From assembly GCF_022749495.1 (NCBI RefSeq), contig NZ_CP094241.1:558001-622000 (forward strand): 64,000 bases of DNA, in the 5' to 3' direction. The notes under the pieces were generated by a model. It was not told the DNA's origin and ran no database searches. It saw nothing but the letters and a program-made list of their open reading frames with translations. The position numbers and the translations under genes are program-made. Below, piece after piece: positions 7,072 to 20,140 of this stretch (positions within the stretch are counted from its first letter, which is position 1; the number at the start of each line of letters is the position of its first letter). Source of the stretch: Neisseria macacae ATCC 33926 (GTDB lineage: Bacteria; Pseudomonadota; Gammaproteobacteria; Burkholderiales; Neisseriaceae).

Positions 7072-8598
7072 ATGAATTATCCGCCATTGCAGGGTGTTAG
7101 GCTGGTGCTGGTTACGTTGGCGCTCAGCCTTGCCGTTTTTATGGAAGTCTTGGATACCACGATTGCCAACGTTGCAGTACCGGTAATTGCCGGGGACTTG
7201 GGGGCGGCGACTACTCAGGGTACTTGGGTTATTACGTCATTTGCCGTGGCTAATGCGATTTCAGTGCCGCTAACCGGATTTATGGCAAAACGGTTTGGCG
7301 AAGTAAAACTGTTTATCGCCTCCGTAGTGGGATTTGTTTTGCTGTCGTGGTTGTGCGGCATTGCACCCAATCTTCAGGCTTTGGTGATCTTCAGGGTGTT
7401 ACAAGGCTTTGTAGCCGGACCGTTGATTCCGCTGTCGCAAAGTTTGCTCATGGCGTCGTATCCTCCTGAAAAACGAACATTGGCTTTGGCATTGTGGGCA
7501 ATGACCGTTGTCGTCGCGCCTGTTTTAGGTCCTATTCTCGGCGGTTGGATTTCGGATAATTGGCATTGGGGTTGGATTTTCTTCATCAACATCCCTATCG
7601 GTATTATTTCTGCACTTATTGTGTGGCAGCAATTGAGGGATAGGGAAACGGAAGTGGTTAAGACGCCGATAGATTACATCGGTTTGGTCTTGATGGTGGT
7701 TGGCGTCGGTGCGCTGCAAATGATGCTTGATAGAGGTAAAGAGTTGGACTGGTTTGCCTCTGGAGAGATTATTGTATTAGGTATCGTCGCATTGGTATGT
7801 CTGACGTATTTTGTGGTTTGGGAGCTTGGCGAGAAATACCCGATTGTCGATTTTTCTTTGTTTAGCAACAGAAATTTTACGATAGGCGTACTGGCAACTT
7901 CATTGGGCTTTATGGTTTACATGGGTACGCTCACGCTGTTGCCGCTGGTGTTGCAGTCTAATCTTGGCTATACCGCAACATGGGCGGGCTTGGCGGCTGC
8001 ACCGGTGGGCTTTCTTCCTATCTTGTTGTCCCCGATTATAGGTAGATTCGGCAACCGCATTGATATGCGTCTTCTTGTTACCGCAAGTTTCTTGACGTTT
8101 GCTTTTACTTTCTATTGGCGCACTGATTTTTATGCCGGAATGAATATGAGCAATGTTGTTTGGCCCCAATTCTGGCAAGGCTTGGGTGTGTCCATGTTTT
8201 TCCTTCCGTTGACCAGCATTACATTGTCCCATATTAAATCCGATCAGATTGCATCAGCAAGTAGCCTGTCTAATTTCTTGCGCGTCTTCATGGGTGGTGT
8301 GGGTGTATCCATAGTCAGTACCATGTGGGAGCGGAGAGAAGCTTTGCATCATACGCAACTGAGTGAACAGATTAATCCATATTCGAGTTTGACTGTTCAA
8401 ACAGTTCATGAAATGACGAATCGGGGGCTGAGTGAACAGCAGGTTTTGAAAAATATTTCCGATGCCATTACGCAGCAAGGCTTCATTATGGGATCAAACG
8501 AGATTTTTCTGGCTGGCAGTATCTTGTTCATCGTCATGATTTCCATAATTTGGTTTGCTAAGCCGCCGTTTAATGGGAGTTCATCAGCAGGGCATTAA
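7072..8598 (+). CDS. MFS efflux pump with 14 helices, EmrB/FarB-like (DHA2)
   Basis: This 508-residue protein has 14 predicted membrane segments. It carries motif D1 (LDTTIANVAVPVIAG) near residue 25, motif A (GFMAKRFGEVKLF) near 70 and the antiporter motif C (GPILGGWISDNW) near 150. EmrB/FarB proton antiporters export hydrophobic compounds; FarAB in gonococci exports long-chain fatty acids. It forms the inner-membrane part of a tripartite pump with 5646-6836 and 3897-5297. The 235-bp gap to emrA holds two uptake sequences. The substrate cannot be told from sequence. Confidence 0.93.
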   Translation: MNYPPLQGVRLVLVTLALSLAVFMEVLDTTIANVAVPVIAGDLGAATTQGTWVITSFAVANAISVPLTGFMAKRFGEVKLFIASVVGFVLLSWLCGIAPNLQALVIFRVLQGFVAGPLIPLSQSLLMASYPPEKRTLALALWAMTVVVAPVLGPILGGWISDNWHWGWIFFINIPIGIISALIVWQQLRDRETEVVKTPIDYIGLVLMVVGVGALQMMLDRGKELDWFASGEIIVLGIVALVCLTYFVVWELGEKYPIVDFSLFSNRNFTIGVLATSLGFMVYMGTLTLLPLVLQSNLGYTATWAGLAAAPVGFLPILLSPIIGRFGNRIDMRLLVTASFLTFAFTFYWRTDFYAGMNMSNVVWPQFWQGLGVSMFFLPLTSITLSHIKSDQIASASSLSNFLRVFMGGVGVSIVSTMWERREALHHTQLSEQINPYSSLTVQTVHEMTNRGLSEQQVLKNISDAITQQGFIMGSNEIFLAGSILFIVMISIIWFAKPPFNGSSSAGH

Positions 8599-8604
8599 AT
8601 ATCA

Positions 8605-8638
8605 CAAAGGTCGTCTGAAAATTTTCAGACGACCTTTG
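8605..8638. terminator. DUS inverted-repeat terminator
   Basis: A perfect pair CAAAGGTCGTCTGAAAA / TTTTCAGACGACCTTTG sits back to back between the convergent emrB-like gene and coaBC. It should act in both directions. Confidence 0.88.
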
Positions 8639-8673
8639 CTGTTGTAGAAGATAGTTAAGGTTAACCTGATTAC

Positions 8674-9867
8674 TTACAGGTTTAGTTTGTCCAGATGGCG
8701 AGCAAGAGATTGAACAATTTCTTCTGCTACCTGTAATTTCTCTTTCTCAGGGAAAGATAGTTCCTCTTCATCCGTAATAATAGTAATCTGATTGGTAGAT
8801 TTTCCCATTGCCTGAGAAACGTCATTGGCAATCAGCATCGGAATGCCTTTGCGTAAACGTTTTGCTCGAGCATATTCCAAAACTTTTTCACTTTCTGCTG
8901 CAAATCCAATACAAAAAGGAGGTTTGGGTAAGGCTGCTACAGATGCCAAAATATCAGGATTGGCTTCCAATTCAAGGGTCGGGGTATCTTTTGAATTTTC
9001 TTTTTTCAATTTGTGCGGGCTGCTGTTTTTTACCTTATAGTCAGCCACAGCGGCTACGGAAATAAAAACATCCTGATCTTCAATATATTTATGAACAGCA
9101 TCGTACATTTCTTGGGCGCTAATAGCCCGTTCCATATGATAGAGACCGGTCGGCAGGGGAGTTTGTAACTGTCCATAAATCAACGTAACTTGTGCTCCGG
9201 CCATTCTGCATACGCGGGCTAGGGCAATGCCCATCTGGCCGCTGGAAATATTCGTAATTCCACGGACCGGGTCAATCATTTCCAAGGTCGCGCCGGCAGT
9301 GATTAAGATTTTTTTGCCGGCAAGTATTTTCGGCGTCCATAAATCATGAATCAAATCGGCAAGTTCAACAGCTTCAGGCATTCTCCCTATCCCGATTTCA
9401 CCGCAAGCCTGTTCGCCATAGGATGGCTGGAAAACTGTGATGTCGTCTGAAATCAGTTGTTGGATATTCCTTTGATTGGCAGGATTGTTCCACATCTCCA
9501 CATTCATCGCCGGAGCGACTGCCATGGGGCATTTTCGTGCTGCTGCCAAATTGGTCAGCAGATTATCAGCAATACCGTTGGCGATCTTGGCAACAGTATT
9601 GGCAGTAGCGGGAGCAATCAAAAAAACATCCGCTTCTCGGGTTAAATCAATATGACTCATTCCTCTAGTCGAGTTACCATCGTGCGTATCAACTAGAACA
9701 GGATTTCCGCTTAATGCTTGAAACGTAAGGGGGGTAATAAATTCAGTGGCTGCACGGCTCATTGCCACCGTTACAGAATATCCTTGTTTTTTTAGTAATC
9801 GGACCAACTCACATGATTTATAAGCCGCAATACCACCGCTTATCCCTAAAAGAAAGTGTTTACTCAT
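8674..9867 (-). CDS. coaBC: Bifunctional phosphopantothenoylcysteine decarboxylase / synthetase
   Basis: CoaBC makes 4'-phosphopantetheine for coenzyme A. The 397-residue protein has the FMN-dependent decarboxylase at 1-180: GISGGIAAYKS, His72, the PAMNVEMW motif at 119-126, and the ACGEIGIGRM flap with Cys155. The CTP-dependent synthetase follows from about 187 (ITAGATLEMIDPVRGITNISSGQMG). All landmarks are present and the length is normal. It is monocistronic, transcribed away from the rRNA operon. An uptake core lies inside the coding frame near 9437 and encodes ISDD. Confidence 0.97.
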   Translation of the reverse strand: MSKHFLLGISGGIAAYKSCELVRLLKKQGYSVTVAMSRAATEFITPLTFQALSGNPVLVDTHDGNSTRGMSHIDLTREADVFLIAPATANTVAKIANGIADNLLTNLAAARKCPMAVAPAMNVEMWNNPANQRNIQQLISDDITVFQPSYGEQACGEIGIGRMPEAVELADLIHDLWTPKILAGKKILITAGATLEMIDPVRGITNISSGQMGIALARVCRMAGAQVTLIYGQLQTPLPTGLYHMERAISAQEMYDAVHKYIEDQDVFISVAAVADYKVKNSSPHKLKKENSKDTPTLELEANPDILASVAALPKPPFCIGFAAESEKVLEYARAKRLRKGIPMLIANDVSQAMGKSTNQITIITDEEELSFPEKEKLQVAEEIVQSLARHLDKLNL

Positions 9868-10260
9868 TACAGCAACTCAATCCAATTTGAATCAAATAAG
9901 TCATAATACTAACGGATACTGTTCAAAAAAGTAACAGGGACTTATGGGTGGATGGCTTTAAGTTGTGAGTTGAAGCTCGGTATGTTTGAAATTGTTTCGG
10001 ATATTTATGATAAAGGTCGTCTGAAAGAGGTTTCAGAAGACTTTTACTGTTGATTGAGTTTGGTTTGAGAATATTTTGAAATAAAAGTCTTTGTATTTCA
10101 GGTTGTTGTTAGGTTTTTTGGAATTTTTTGCGGTTTAGGGATTGACGGTTTTCGAGGAGGGGGGTATAGTTCGGTTCTTCGCTGCTTTGGCGGTGATTGA
10201 ACGAACAGGTAAGTATATCACAGTTGGTCTGATTTTTCGAGGTTTTAAGAAAAGTTTTGA
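9868..10260. other. Intergenic region between coaBC and the rrn promoter
   Basis: No gene is supported. An uptake-sequence hairpin at 10013-10046 is decayed: one arm is intact (AAAGGTCGTCTGAAA), the other carries two changes (TTTCAGAAGACTTTT). The last 40 bases are A/T-rich and could be an UP element for the rRNA promoter. Confidence 0.6.
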
Positions 10261-10288
10261 TTGACAATGAGATGAAATGCTTTATAAT
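10261..10288 (+). promoter_or_regulatory. rrn promoter
   Basis: A consensus -35 TTGACA (10261-10266) and a consensus -10 TATAAT (10283-10288) are 16 bp apart, preceded by an A/T-rich stretch resembling an UP element. It is placed about 145 bp before 16S. Confidence 0.88.
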
Positions 10289-10294
10289 TCGTTT

Positions 10295-10310
10295 TCGCTC
10301 TTTAACAAAA
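10295..10310 (+). promoter_or_regulatory. boxA antitermination element
   Basis: CGCTCTTTAACAAA matches the rRNA boxA bound by NusB/NusE. A second copy, GATCTTTAACAAATTGG, occurs in the 16S-23S spacer near 12390. Confidence 0.75.
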
Positions 10311-10314
10311 CAGA

Positions 10315-10338
10315 TTACCGATAAGTGTGAGTGCGACA
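10315..10338 (+). other. 5' arm of the 16S processing stem
   Basis: TTACCGATAAGTGTGA followed by G and TGCGACA pairs with 11991-12014 downstream of 16S (TGTCGCA, T, TCACACTTATCGGTAA). This gives about 24 bp with one G-U pair, the expected RNase III substrate. Confidence 0.85.
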
Positions 10339-10431
10339 GCCTCACACTGTTTGAAAGACAGACAAGATGATGTTTTAGACATTGTCCTGTTGGTTTCTTT
10401 GAAGCAGACCAGAAGTTAAAAAGTTAGAGAT

Positions 10432-11976
<1,545 letters not shown>

Positions 11977-11990
11977 GAGAAAGAAGAGGT

Positions 11991-12014
11991 TGTCGCATTC
12001 ACACTTATCGGTAA
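11991..12014 (+). other. 3' arm of the 16S processing stem
   Basis: It is complementary to 10315-10338 across the whole 16S gene, closing the RNase III stem. Confidence 0.85.
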
Positions 12015-12074
12015 ACTGTAGAAGATGCGGAAAAATGCTTGAGTGAAGACAAGGTTCGCTTAAGAAGAGAATCC

Positions 12075-12151
<77 letters not shown>

Positions 12152-12156
12152 AGAAC

Positions 12157-12232
12157 GGGGGCATAGCTCAGTTGGTAGAGCACCTGCTTTGCAAGCAGGG
12201 GGTCATCGGTTCGATCCCGTTTGCCTCCACCA
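12157..12232 (+). tRNA. tRNA-Ala (anticodon TGC)
   Basis: The acceptor GGGGGCA pairs with TGCCTCC (one G-U), followed by A and CCA. The anticodon loop TTTGCAA gives TGC. It lies 5 bp after tRNA-Ile. Confidence 0.97.
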
Positions 12233-12643
12233 ATACTTTCCAAATCAAAGCGAGTTAAAAGGCAGTGTAACTGCTTTCTTTTTTTCTAAAGAGAAGTCTG
12301 CTGACGAATCAGTTTGACGGAAAAAGAAAGGCTGCTATAATAATCAGCTCATTTTGATTTGCGAAGTAAATAGCAATATTGAACGCATCGATCTTTAACA
12401 AATTGGAAAGCCGAAATCAACAAACAAAGACAATGTGTCTGTTTTTGATGATTGACCAATTGCAAACGGTCAGTTGTCTCCTGGATAGGAAAAGAAAAAC
12501 AGGTACAGTATTTGGGTGATGATTGTATCGACTTAATTCCGAAAGACAAAAGGCGGGATTAAGACACAACAAGCAGTAAGCTTTATCAGAGTAGGAAATT
12601 CAAGTTTGATGTTCTAGTCAACGGAGTGTCAGGCAAAGTCAGA
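12233..12643 (+). other. Remainder of the 16S-23S spacer
   Basis: No gene is present. It contains the second boxA-like sequence (about 12390) and leads into the 23S processing stem. Confidence 0.7.
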
Positions 12644-12662
12644 GAAGTTCTTGAAATGATAG

Positions 12663-12669
<7 letters not shown>
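12644..12669 (+). other. 5' arm of the 23S processing stem
   Basis: GAAGTTCTTGAAATGATAGA and the next six bases pair with 15546-15571 with a single mismatch, giving a 26-bp stem closing 23S. Confidence 0.85.
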
Positions 12670-15545
<2,876 letters not shown>

Positions 15546-15554
<9 letters not shown>

Positions 15555-15571
15555 ATCATTTGAAGAACTTC
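15546..15571 (+). other. 3' arm of the 23S processing stem
   Basis: It is complementary to 12644-12669 with one mismatch. Confidence 0.8.
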
Positions 15572-15647
15572 AAATAAAAAGCTTACTGACTGATTCAGTC
15601 ATCACCGAATATATTGATTAAGGCTTTGCCGATTTGTACAGTTTAAG

Positions 15648-15761
15648 TTTGGCGGCCATAGCGAGTTGGTCCCACGCCTTCCCATCCCGAACAGGACCGT
15701 GAAACGACTCAGCGCCGATGATAGTGTGGTTCTTCCATGCGAAAGTAGGTCACTGCCAAAC
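15648..15761 (+). rRNA. rrf: 5S ribosomal RNA
   Basis: TTTGGCGGCCATAGCGAGTTGG begins and CACTGCCAAA ends the gene, pairing to close helix I. The conserved CCCATCCCGAACAGGACCGTGAAACG core is between them. Ends are within a few bases. Confidence 0.95.
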
Positions 15762-15770
15762 ACCTATTCT

Positions 15771-15800
15771 AAGCCCCTGACAGATGTCGGGGGCTTTTAC
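15771..15800 (+). terminator. rrn operon terminator
   Basis: AAGCCCCTGACA and TGTCGGGGGCTT form a GC-rich hairpin followed by TTTTACTTTT, 10 bp after 5S. Confidence 0.88.
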
Positions 15801-16111
15801 TTTTACCTCATATTTTATTCATACCTTTACTTGAAACTCGTCAGTGCCGTTCCTTGCCTTCTTGCTATGGCTTACTTGCTCACGAGTGGAGATAGGCGGG
15901 TGCGACGATAGCGCAGCGGGTAAATGTGACGGATAGGGAGGGTGCGGGTAAAATAGGGATGTTGTAGAATCAATACATAAAGAGATAGTAAACTAAGAAA
16001 TCTTCAGGTATCGTTTGAAAGGAAACGGTAAGACGGATATGATAGCCAACTATTTTACGGTGCCGCACACACAGGCATCATCCGCATTCACAAACTATGG
16101 AGTATCTTCTT
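15801..16111. other. Intergenic region between rrn and comE
   Basis: I see no gene. It carries GGAG 9 bp before the comE start and no convincing consensus promoter. Confidence 0.5.
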
Positions 16112-16402
16112 ATGAAAAAATTCCTCTTTGCCGCCCTCTCCCTGCTGACCGCTTCGCTGTCGCTGGCCGCCGTCAACATCAATACCGCTTCCCCGTCCGA
16201 GTTGGAAGCCCTGCCCGGTATCGGCCCTGCCAAAGCCAAAGCCATCGTGGACTACCGTCAACAACATGGTGCCTTCAAATCGGTCGAGGAGTTGAAAAAC
16301 GTCAAAGGTATCGGTGAGGGCATCTTCTCCAAACTGAAGGCGGAAGCAACCGTCGCCCCGGCCGCTCAAAACAAAGCCGCCACCCCCGCCGCTAAAAAAT
16401 AA
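16112..16402 (+). CDS. comE: ComE/ComEA-type DNA-uptake protein
   Basis: The protein has 96 residues, with a cleavable signal peptide (MKKFLFAALSLLTASLSLAA). It then has a double helix-hairpin-helix: LPGIGPAKAKAIVDYR (about 34-49) and VKGIGEGIFSKLK (about 63-75). A low-complexity Ala/Pro/Lys tail ends it. ComE binds incoming DNA in the periplasm and ratchets it during transformation. An in-frame ATG 15 bp upstream exists, but GGAG at 16100 and the signal peptide favour 16112. In gonococci several identical comE copies each follow an rRNA operon; this gene sits 350 bp after 5S, so further copies elsewhere are likely. Confidence 0.93.
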   Translation: MKKFLFAALSLLTASLSLAAVNINTASPSELEALPGIGPAKAKAIVDYRQQHGAFKSVEELKNVKGIGEGIFSKLKAEATVAPAAQNKAATPAAKK

Positions 16403-16911
16403 ACCCGAGTGCGCCCTCCCGAATAGGGAATGTGCGCAGCTGCAGACCCGGTAATGAAAAGGCCGTCCGAATCCAGTCCGGAGTCGGACGGCCTTCGTGT
16501 CGGGCGGGTAAGGCTGCCATGCCTGTCCCGCTTCATTCAGCCGTCAGATCAGGATGCATGGGGAAACCTATGTGGAAAGGTCGTCTGAAAAGGTAGCGGG
16601 CGGCAATACTGCCTTAGTGTGCACAGTAAGAAAGTAAGAAGGCTCGCTATTGGAAACGACTGCCTTGCCGGCGCACTATGCCGACTACGTCCCCACCAAA
16701 TAGCGCGTTCACATCCGTTGCGGTAGATGACGCTAGGGGAATAGGGGCAGGGAACCTTTTGAGAAGAAGGGAGAGCCAAAAAGGCTGAGAAGAGGCGGAA
16801 AGAGGATAGAAACGATGTTATAACCGTTTCGAATTGTATTCTCGGTTTCAGACGACCTCTAACATTTCCCTGTATAATCACGCTTTTGTTCAAACGCTTG
16901 TACTTTCTAAT
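16403..16911. other. Intergenic region between comE and holB
   Basis: It holds a hairpin at 16459-16495 and uptake sequences near 16576 and 16846. The open frame running through it on the minus strand is antisense to holB and not a gene. Confidence 0.6.
16459..16495 (+). terminator. Hairpin after comE built from a variant uptake sequence
   Basis: AAGGCCGTCCGA and TCGGACGGCCTT pair perfectly. The arms differ from an uptake core by one base (GTCCGAA for GTCTGAA) in both arms, so pairing is kept. There is no long T tract. Confidence 0.6.
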
Positions 16912-17889
16912 ATGATTTATCCGTGGCATCAAAACCAGTGGCGGCAGCTTACCGACCATTGGGAAAACCGTCCGAACGCTTGGCTGTTTACCGGCAAGGA
17001 AAACACCGGCAAAACGGCGTTTGCGCGGTTTGTGGCGCAGGCTTTGCTTTGCGAATCGCCTCGGGAAGATCATCAGCCTTGCGGCGTATGCGCTTCGTGT
17101 CATTTGTTTTTGCAAAACAGCCATCCCGATTTTTACGAACTCACTCCTGAAATTCCCGAAGACGGTGCGGTCGGGCGAAAATTGTTGCAGATTAAAATAG
17201 ATGCCGTGCGCGATATTGTGGAGAACATTTATCTGACTGCTGTGCGCGGCGGGTTGCGGGTGGTATTGGTACATCCCGCTGAAAGTATGAACGTGCAGGC
17301 GGCAAACGGATTGCTCAAAGCTTTGGAAGAATCGCCGCAACATGTTGTTTTTTTGATGGTTACGCATGCGCGTGATAAGCTTCTTCCGACCATTAAAAGC
17401 CGTTGCCGCCAGATGGTTTTGCCCGCACCTTCGCGCGATGAAGCTTTGGCGTATCTTCGGAAAGAGGGTGTGGATGATGCGGAATCTCTGCTGGCTTTCC
17501 ACAGCGGCGCGCCGTTGTTTGCCCGTACGCCCGAAATGGATGACTTGCGCGAAGAGCTGCTCACTTTACTTGCTGCGCCGCGCCTGTTGACGATACTCGA
17601 CTACGCCGCTGCGTTTGACAAACACAAACAGCCGTTGGCAGTCTTCATCGATTGGATGCAGAAATGGCTGTTGGATGTCGGCTTGGCGCAACAACAAATG
17701 CCGCCGCTTTATTATCCCAATTACGCGCAGGCATTGTCGCAGACGGCTTCCAAAACCGATCCGCGCCGCCTGTTTGCGCTGACGGGTCGTCTGAACGCAC
17801 TCAGCCCTTACGGATACCACACCTTGAGTGTTAAAATGCAGCTTGAGTATCTGCTGACTGAATATCTCGAATTTTGGCAAAACAAATAA
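16912..17889 (+). CDS. holB: DNA polymerase III subunit delta'
   Basis: Delta' is the fixed wrench of the clamp loader that loads the beta clamp. The 325-residue protein shows an N-terminal AAA+ fold with P-loop-like GKENTGKT (28-35), four zinc cysteines (47, 57, 60, 63) and the SRC motif in TIKSRCRQMVLP. The start at 16912 gives the usual MIYPWHQNQWRQL; an upstream in-frame ATG at 16834 would add a non-conserved 26 residues. It is followed after 19 bp by pilZ and then tatD, a common betaproteobacterial order. A coding uptake-like sequence lies near 17785. Confidence 0.95.
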   Translation: MIYPWHQNQWRQLTDHWENRPNAWLFTGKENTGKTAFARFVAQALLCESPREDHQPCGVCASCHLFLQNSHPDFYELTPEIPEDGAVGRKLLQIKIDAVRDIVENIYLTAVRGGLRVVLVHPAESMNVQAANGLLKALEESPQHVVFLMVTHARDKLLPTIKSRCRQMVLPAPSRDEALAYLRKEGVDDAESLLAFHSGAPLFARTPEMDDLREELLTLLAAPRLLTILDYAAAFDKHKQPLAVFIDWMQKWLLDVGLAQQQMPPLYYPNYAQALSQTASKTDPRRLFALTGRLNALSPYGYHTLSVKMQLEYLLTEYLEFWQNK

Positions 17890-17908
17890 TCAGATAAGGT
17901 AAAACAAA

Positions 17909-18265
17909 ATGGTAAACAACAATAAAGACATTCCGGCGAAAATGATGGCGTTGCAGCTTAAAGACCCGACCCTGCTCTACAACTGCTATATGCCGTTCCT
18001 CGAACACGGCGGACTTTTTGTTCCGACCGAAGACGTATTTTCATTGGGCGAAGACATCCTGCTCGCCGTTGAAATCGCCGATTACCCCAAACGCTTCCTG
18101 CCTACCAAAGTCGTCTGGATCAATCCCGCCCGTACTTCGGCACACCGTCCCAAAGGCGTCGGGCTGGCATTTTCCGAACACGAAAGCTGCCTTCAGGCGA
18201 AAACCCTGATTGAAGGCGAGCTGGGACCGAAACTGCGCAGCGACCGCGTTACCTTTACGCTTTAA
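17909..18265 (+). CDS. pilZ: PilZ-domain protein for type IV pilus biogenesis
   Basis: This 118-residue protein matches the short PilZ of the holB-pilZ-tatD cluster (start MVNNNKDIPAKMMALQLKD). PilZ of this class supports type IV pilus assembly through the extension machinery. The canonical c-di-GMP motifs (RxxxR and D/NxSxxG) are not apparent: the second position reads LEHGGLFVPT. In this subgroup the lack of nucleotide binding is usual. It is 4 bp from tatD, so cotranscribed. Confidence 0.9.
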   Translation: MVNNNKDIPAKMMALQLKDPTLLYNCYMPFLEHGGLFVPTEDVFSLGEDILLAVEIADYPKRFLPTKVVWINPARTSAHRPKGVGLAFSEHESCLQAKTLIEGELGPKLRSDRVTFTL

Positions 18266-18269
18266 AATC

Positions 18270-19046
18270 ATGCATTTAATCGATTCACACTGCCACCTCA
18301 ATTTTGAAGGCTTAAGCAACCGCCTGCCTGAAGTGTTCGCCAACATGGAAGAACAAAGCGTCAAGCAGGCGCTTGCCATCAGCGTGAGCAAACAGAGTTT
18401 CGCCGAAGTCTTCGACATTGCCCAAGCCAATGAACAGATTTACTGCACCATAGGCGTCCACCCCGACAGCCAAGAAGCCGAAGAATTTACCGTCGCTGAA
18501 ATGGTCGAAGCGGCAAAACACCCGAAAGTCGTCGGCATAGGCGAAACGGGCTTGGATTATTACTGGTGCAAAGGCGATTTGGCATGGCAGCACCGCCGCT
18601 TCGCCGAACACATCCAAGCCGCCAACGAAAGCGGTTTGCCCGTGATTGTCCACACCCGCGATGCCGCCGCCGATACTTTGGCGATTCTGAAAGAAGGTCA
18701 AACCAATTCCGGCGTTATCCACTGCTTCACCGAAGATACCGCTTTTGCCAAAGCTGCTTTGGATTTGGGGCTGTATATTTCCTTCTCCGGCATTGTTACC
18801 TTCAAAAATGCCCCGCAAATTCAAGAAGCTGCCAAATACGTCCCTGCGGATCGAATGCTGGTCGAAACCGACTCCCCCTTCCTCGCCCCTGTTCCCAAAC
18901 GCGGTAAGCCTAACGAACCTTCCTATGTCCGTTATACCGCCGAGTTTGTGGCGAAACTGCGCGGCGAACCCGTAGAAACGCTTGCCGCTTACACTAGCGA
19001 CAATTTCTATCGTTTGTTCAATAAAGTACCCGACATCCGTGTTTGA
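18270..19046 (+). CDS. TatD-family metal-dependent hydrolase
   Basis: This 258-residue TIM-barrel hydrolase has the metal ligands DSHCHL (His7, His9), GETGLDYY, VIVHTRDA, IHCFTED and ETDSPFLAP. The family includes TatD and YcfH, which act as 3'-5' DNases or D-aminoacyl hydrolases. A longer frame starts at 18210 inside pilZ, but the family begins MHLIDSHCH at 18270, so that start is chosen. The exact substrate is open. It is followed by an uptake-sequence terminator. Confidence 0.92.
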   Translation: MHLIDSHCHLNFEGLSNRLPEVFANMEEQSVKQALAISVSKQSFAEVFDIAQANEQIYCTIGVHPDSQEAEEFTVAEMVEAAKHPKVVGIGETGLDYYWCKGDLAWQHRRFAEHIQAANESGLPVIVHTRDAAADTLAILKEGQTNSGVIHCFTEDTAFAKAALDLGLYISFSGIVTFKNAPQIQEAAKYVPADRMLVETDSPFLAPVPKRGKPNEPSYVRYTAEFVAKLRGEPVETLAAYTSDNFYRLFNKVPDIRV

Positions 19047-19056
19047 TTCGAATGGA

Positions 19057-19103
19057 AAAAGGTCGTCTGAAAATGCTTTATCTAGCGCTTCAGACGACCT
19101 TTT
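19057..19103. terminator. DUS inverted-repeat terminator after tatD
   Basis: AAAAGGTCGTCTGAA and TTCAGACGACCTTTT flank a 17-nt loop; a T run follows. Confidence 0.85.
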
Positions 19104-19366
19104 GAAATTTGGAATTTTTTATATAAGTGGACAGTCAGACTGGGTAATTTTGTTGGGCAGAAAATGGAAGATGGCGGAAGTCATCGATAAAATCAGTATC
19201 ACAAGAAAGCCAGTGCAAAAGCGGACAGATAGTCATGGATGGGTTTAAAATCAACGCGAAAATCAAGATGGCAACTTCTTGAAAATATTTAAAGATTGGC
19301 TTTCATCATATCGTTTTCCGTTTTTCTGACAAATCATACTTCTATCGACACATCGCCTTTCCAATA
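19104..19366. other. Intergenic region between tatD and the SafE-like gene
   Basis: Nothing beyond low-complexity AT-rich sequence is recognised here. Confidence 0.5.
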
Positions 19367-20032
19367 ATGAATTACGACATCACCTTTTTCACTCTGTTTT
19401 TACTCGGCTTTTTTGGCGGTACGCATTGTGTCGGAATGTGCGGCGGGTTGAGTAGTGCGTTTGCGTTGCAGCTTCCGCCGCATCTTAATCGGCTGGGACT
19501 GATTGTCCTATTGAATTTGGGACGCCTCAGCAGCTATGTGTTGATAGGTTTGATTGTCGGGCTGGTCGGGCAAATTGGTATTTCTTTGGATGATACGCGC
19601 TGGCTGCAAAACGGCCTGTATGTTGCAGCGAATGTGTTGCTGTTGCTGTTGGGCCTGTATCTGGCGGGTCTTTCTACGGCGGCTACGCAGATTGAGCGCA
19701 TAGGCAGACCGATATGGAAACGTTTGAATCCGATTTTGAACCGACTGCTGCCGATTAAATCCGTTCCGGCTTGTTTCGGCGTAGGCATGTTGTGGGGCTG
19801 GCTGCCTTGCGGTTTAGTATACAGCGCCTCATTGTATGCTTTGGGCAGCGGCAATGCGGTGCAGGGCGGGCTGTATATGTTGGCTTTTGCACTGGGAACG
19901 TTGCCGAATTTGTTGGCAATGGGGATTTTTGCAGCACAATTGAAAACACTTTTACAACGCAGAGCCATCCGTCTGTGCGCCGGACTATTGGTCGCGGGCT
20001 GGGCGGTTTTCCGTTTGGCGGTAATGCTTTGA
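19367..20032 (+). CDS. DsbD_2 / TauE-SafE-like membrane protein
   Basis: This 221-residue protein has about six membrane helices. Two cysteine motifs typical of the DsbD_2 (cytochrome c biogenesis transmembrane) fold are present: GGTHCVGMCGG near residue 18 and WLPCGLVYSA near 145. Such proteins are often annotated sulfite exporter TauE/SafE and in several Proteobacteria sit with cbb3 oxidase assembly genes, where a copper or thiol role is suspected. Here no cco gene is adjacent, though ccoS lies 8 kb away. Function stays open. Confidence 0.75.
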   Translation: MNYDITFFTLFLLGFFGGTHCVGMCGGLSSAFALQLPPHLNRLGLIVLLNLGRLSSYVLIGLIVGLVGQIGISLDDTRWLQNGLYVAANVLLLLLGLYLAGLSTAATQIERIGRPIWKRLNPILNRLLPIKSVPACFGVGMLWGWLPCGLVYSASLYALGSGNAVQGGLYMLAFALGTLPNLLAMGIFAAQLKTLLQRRAIRLCAGLLVAGWAVFRLAVML

Positions 20033-20077
20033 ATTAAACAATGAAACGCCTTTTAAAAGGGTAGGGTTCATACATTG

Positions 20078-20112
20078 AAGGTCGTCTGAAAATCCGTTTT
20101 CAGACGACCTTT
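20078..20112. terminator. DUS inverted-repeat terminator
   Basis: AAGGTCGTCTGAAAA, a 4-nt loop and TTTTCAGACGACCTT, followed by T residues, between the convergent SafE-like gene and dxs. Confidence 0.85.
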
Positions 20113-20140
20113 ATTCATTGCTTGCAACGGCGGCGTTATT

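Noticed and set aside
16549..17502. A 317-codon minus-strand open frame between comE and holB
   Set aside because: Its main part is antisense to holB and the rest lies in a region with uptake sequences; no domain is seen.
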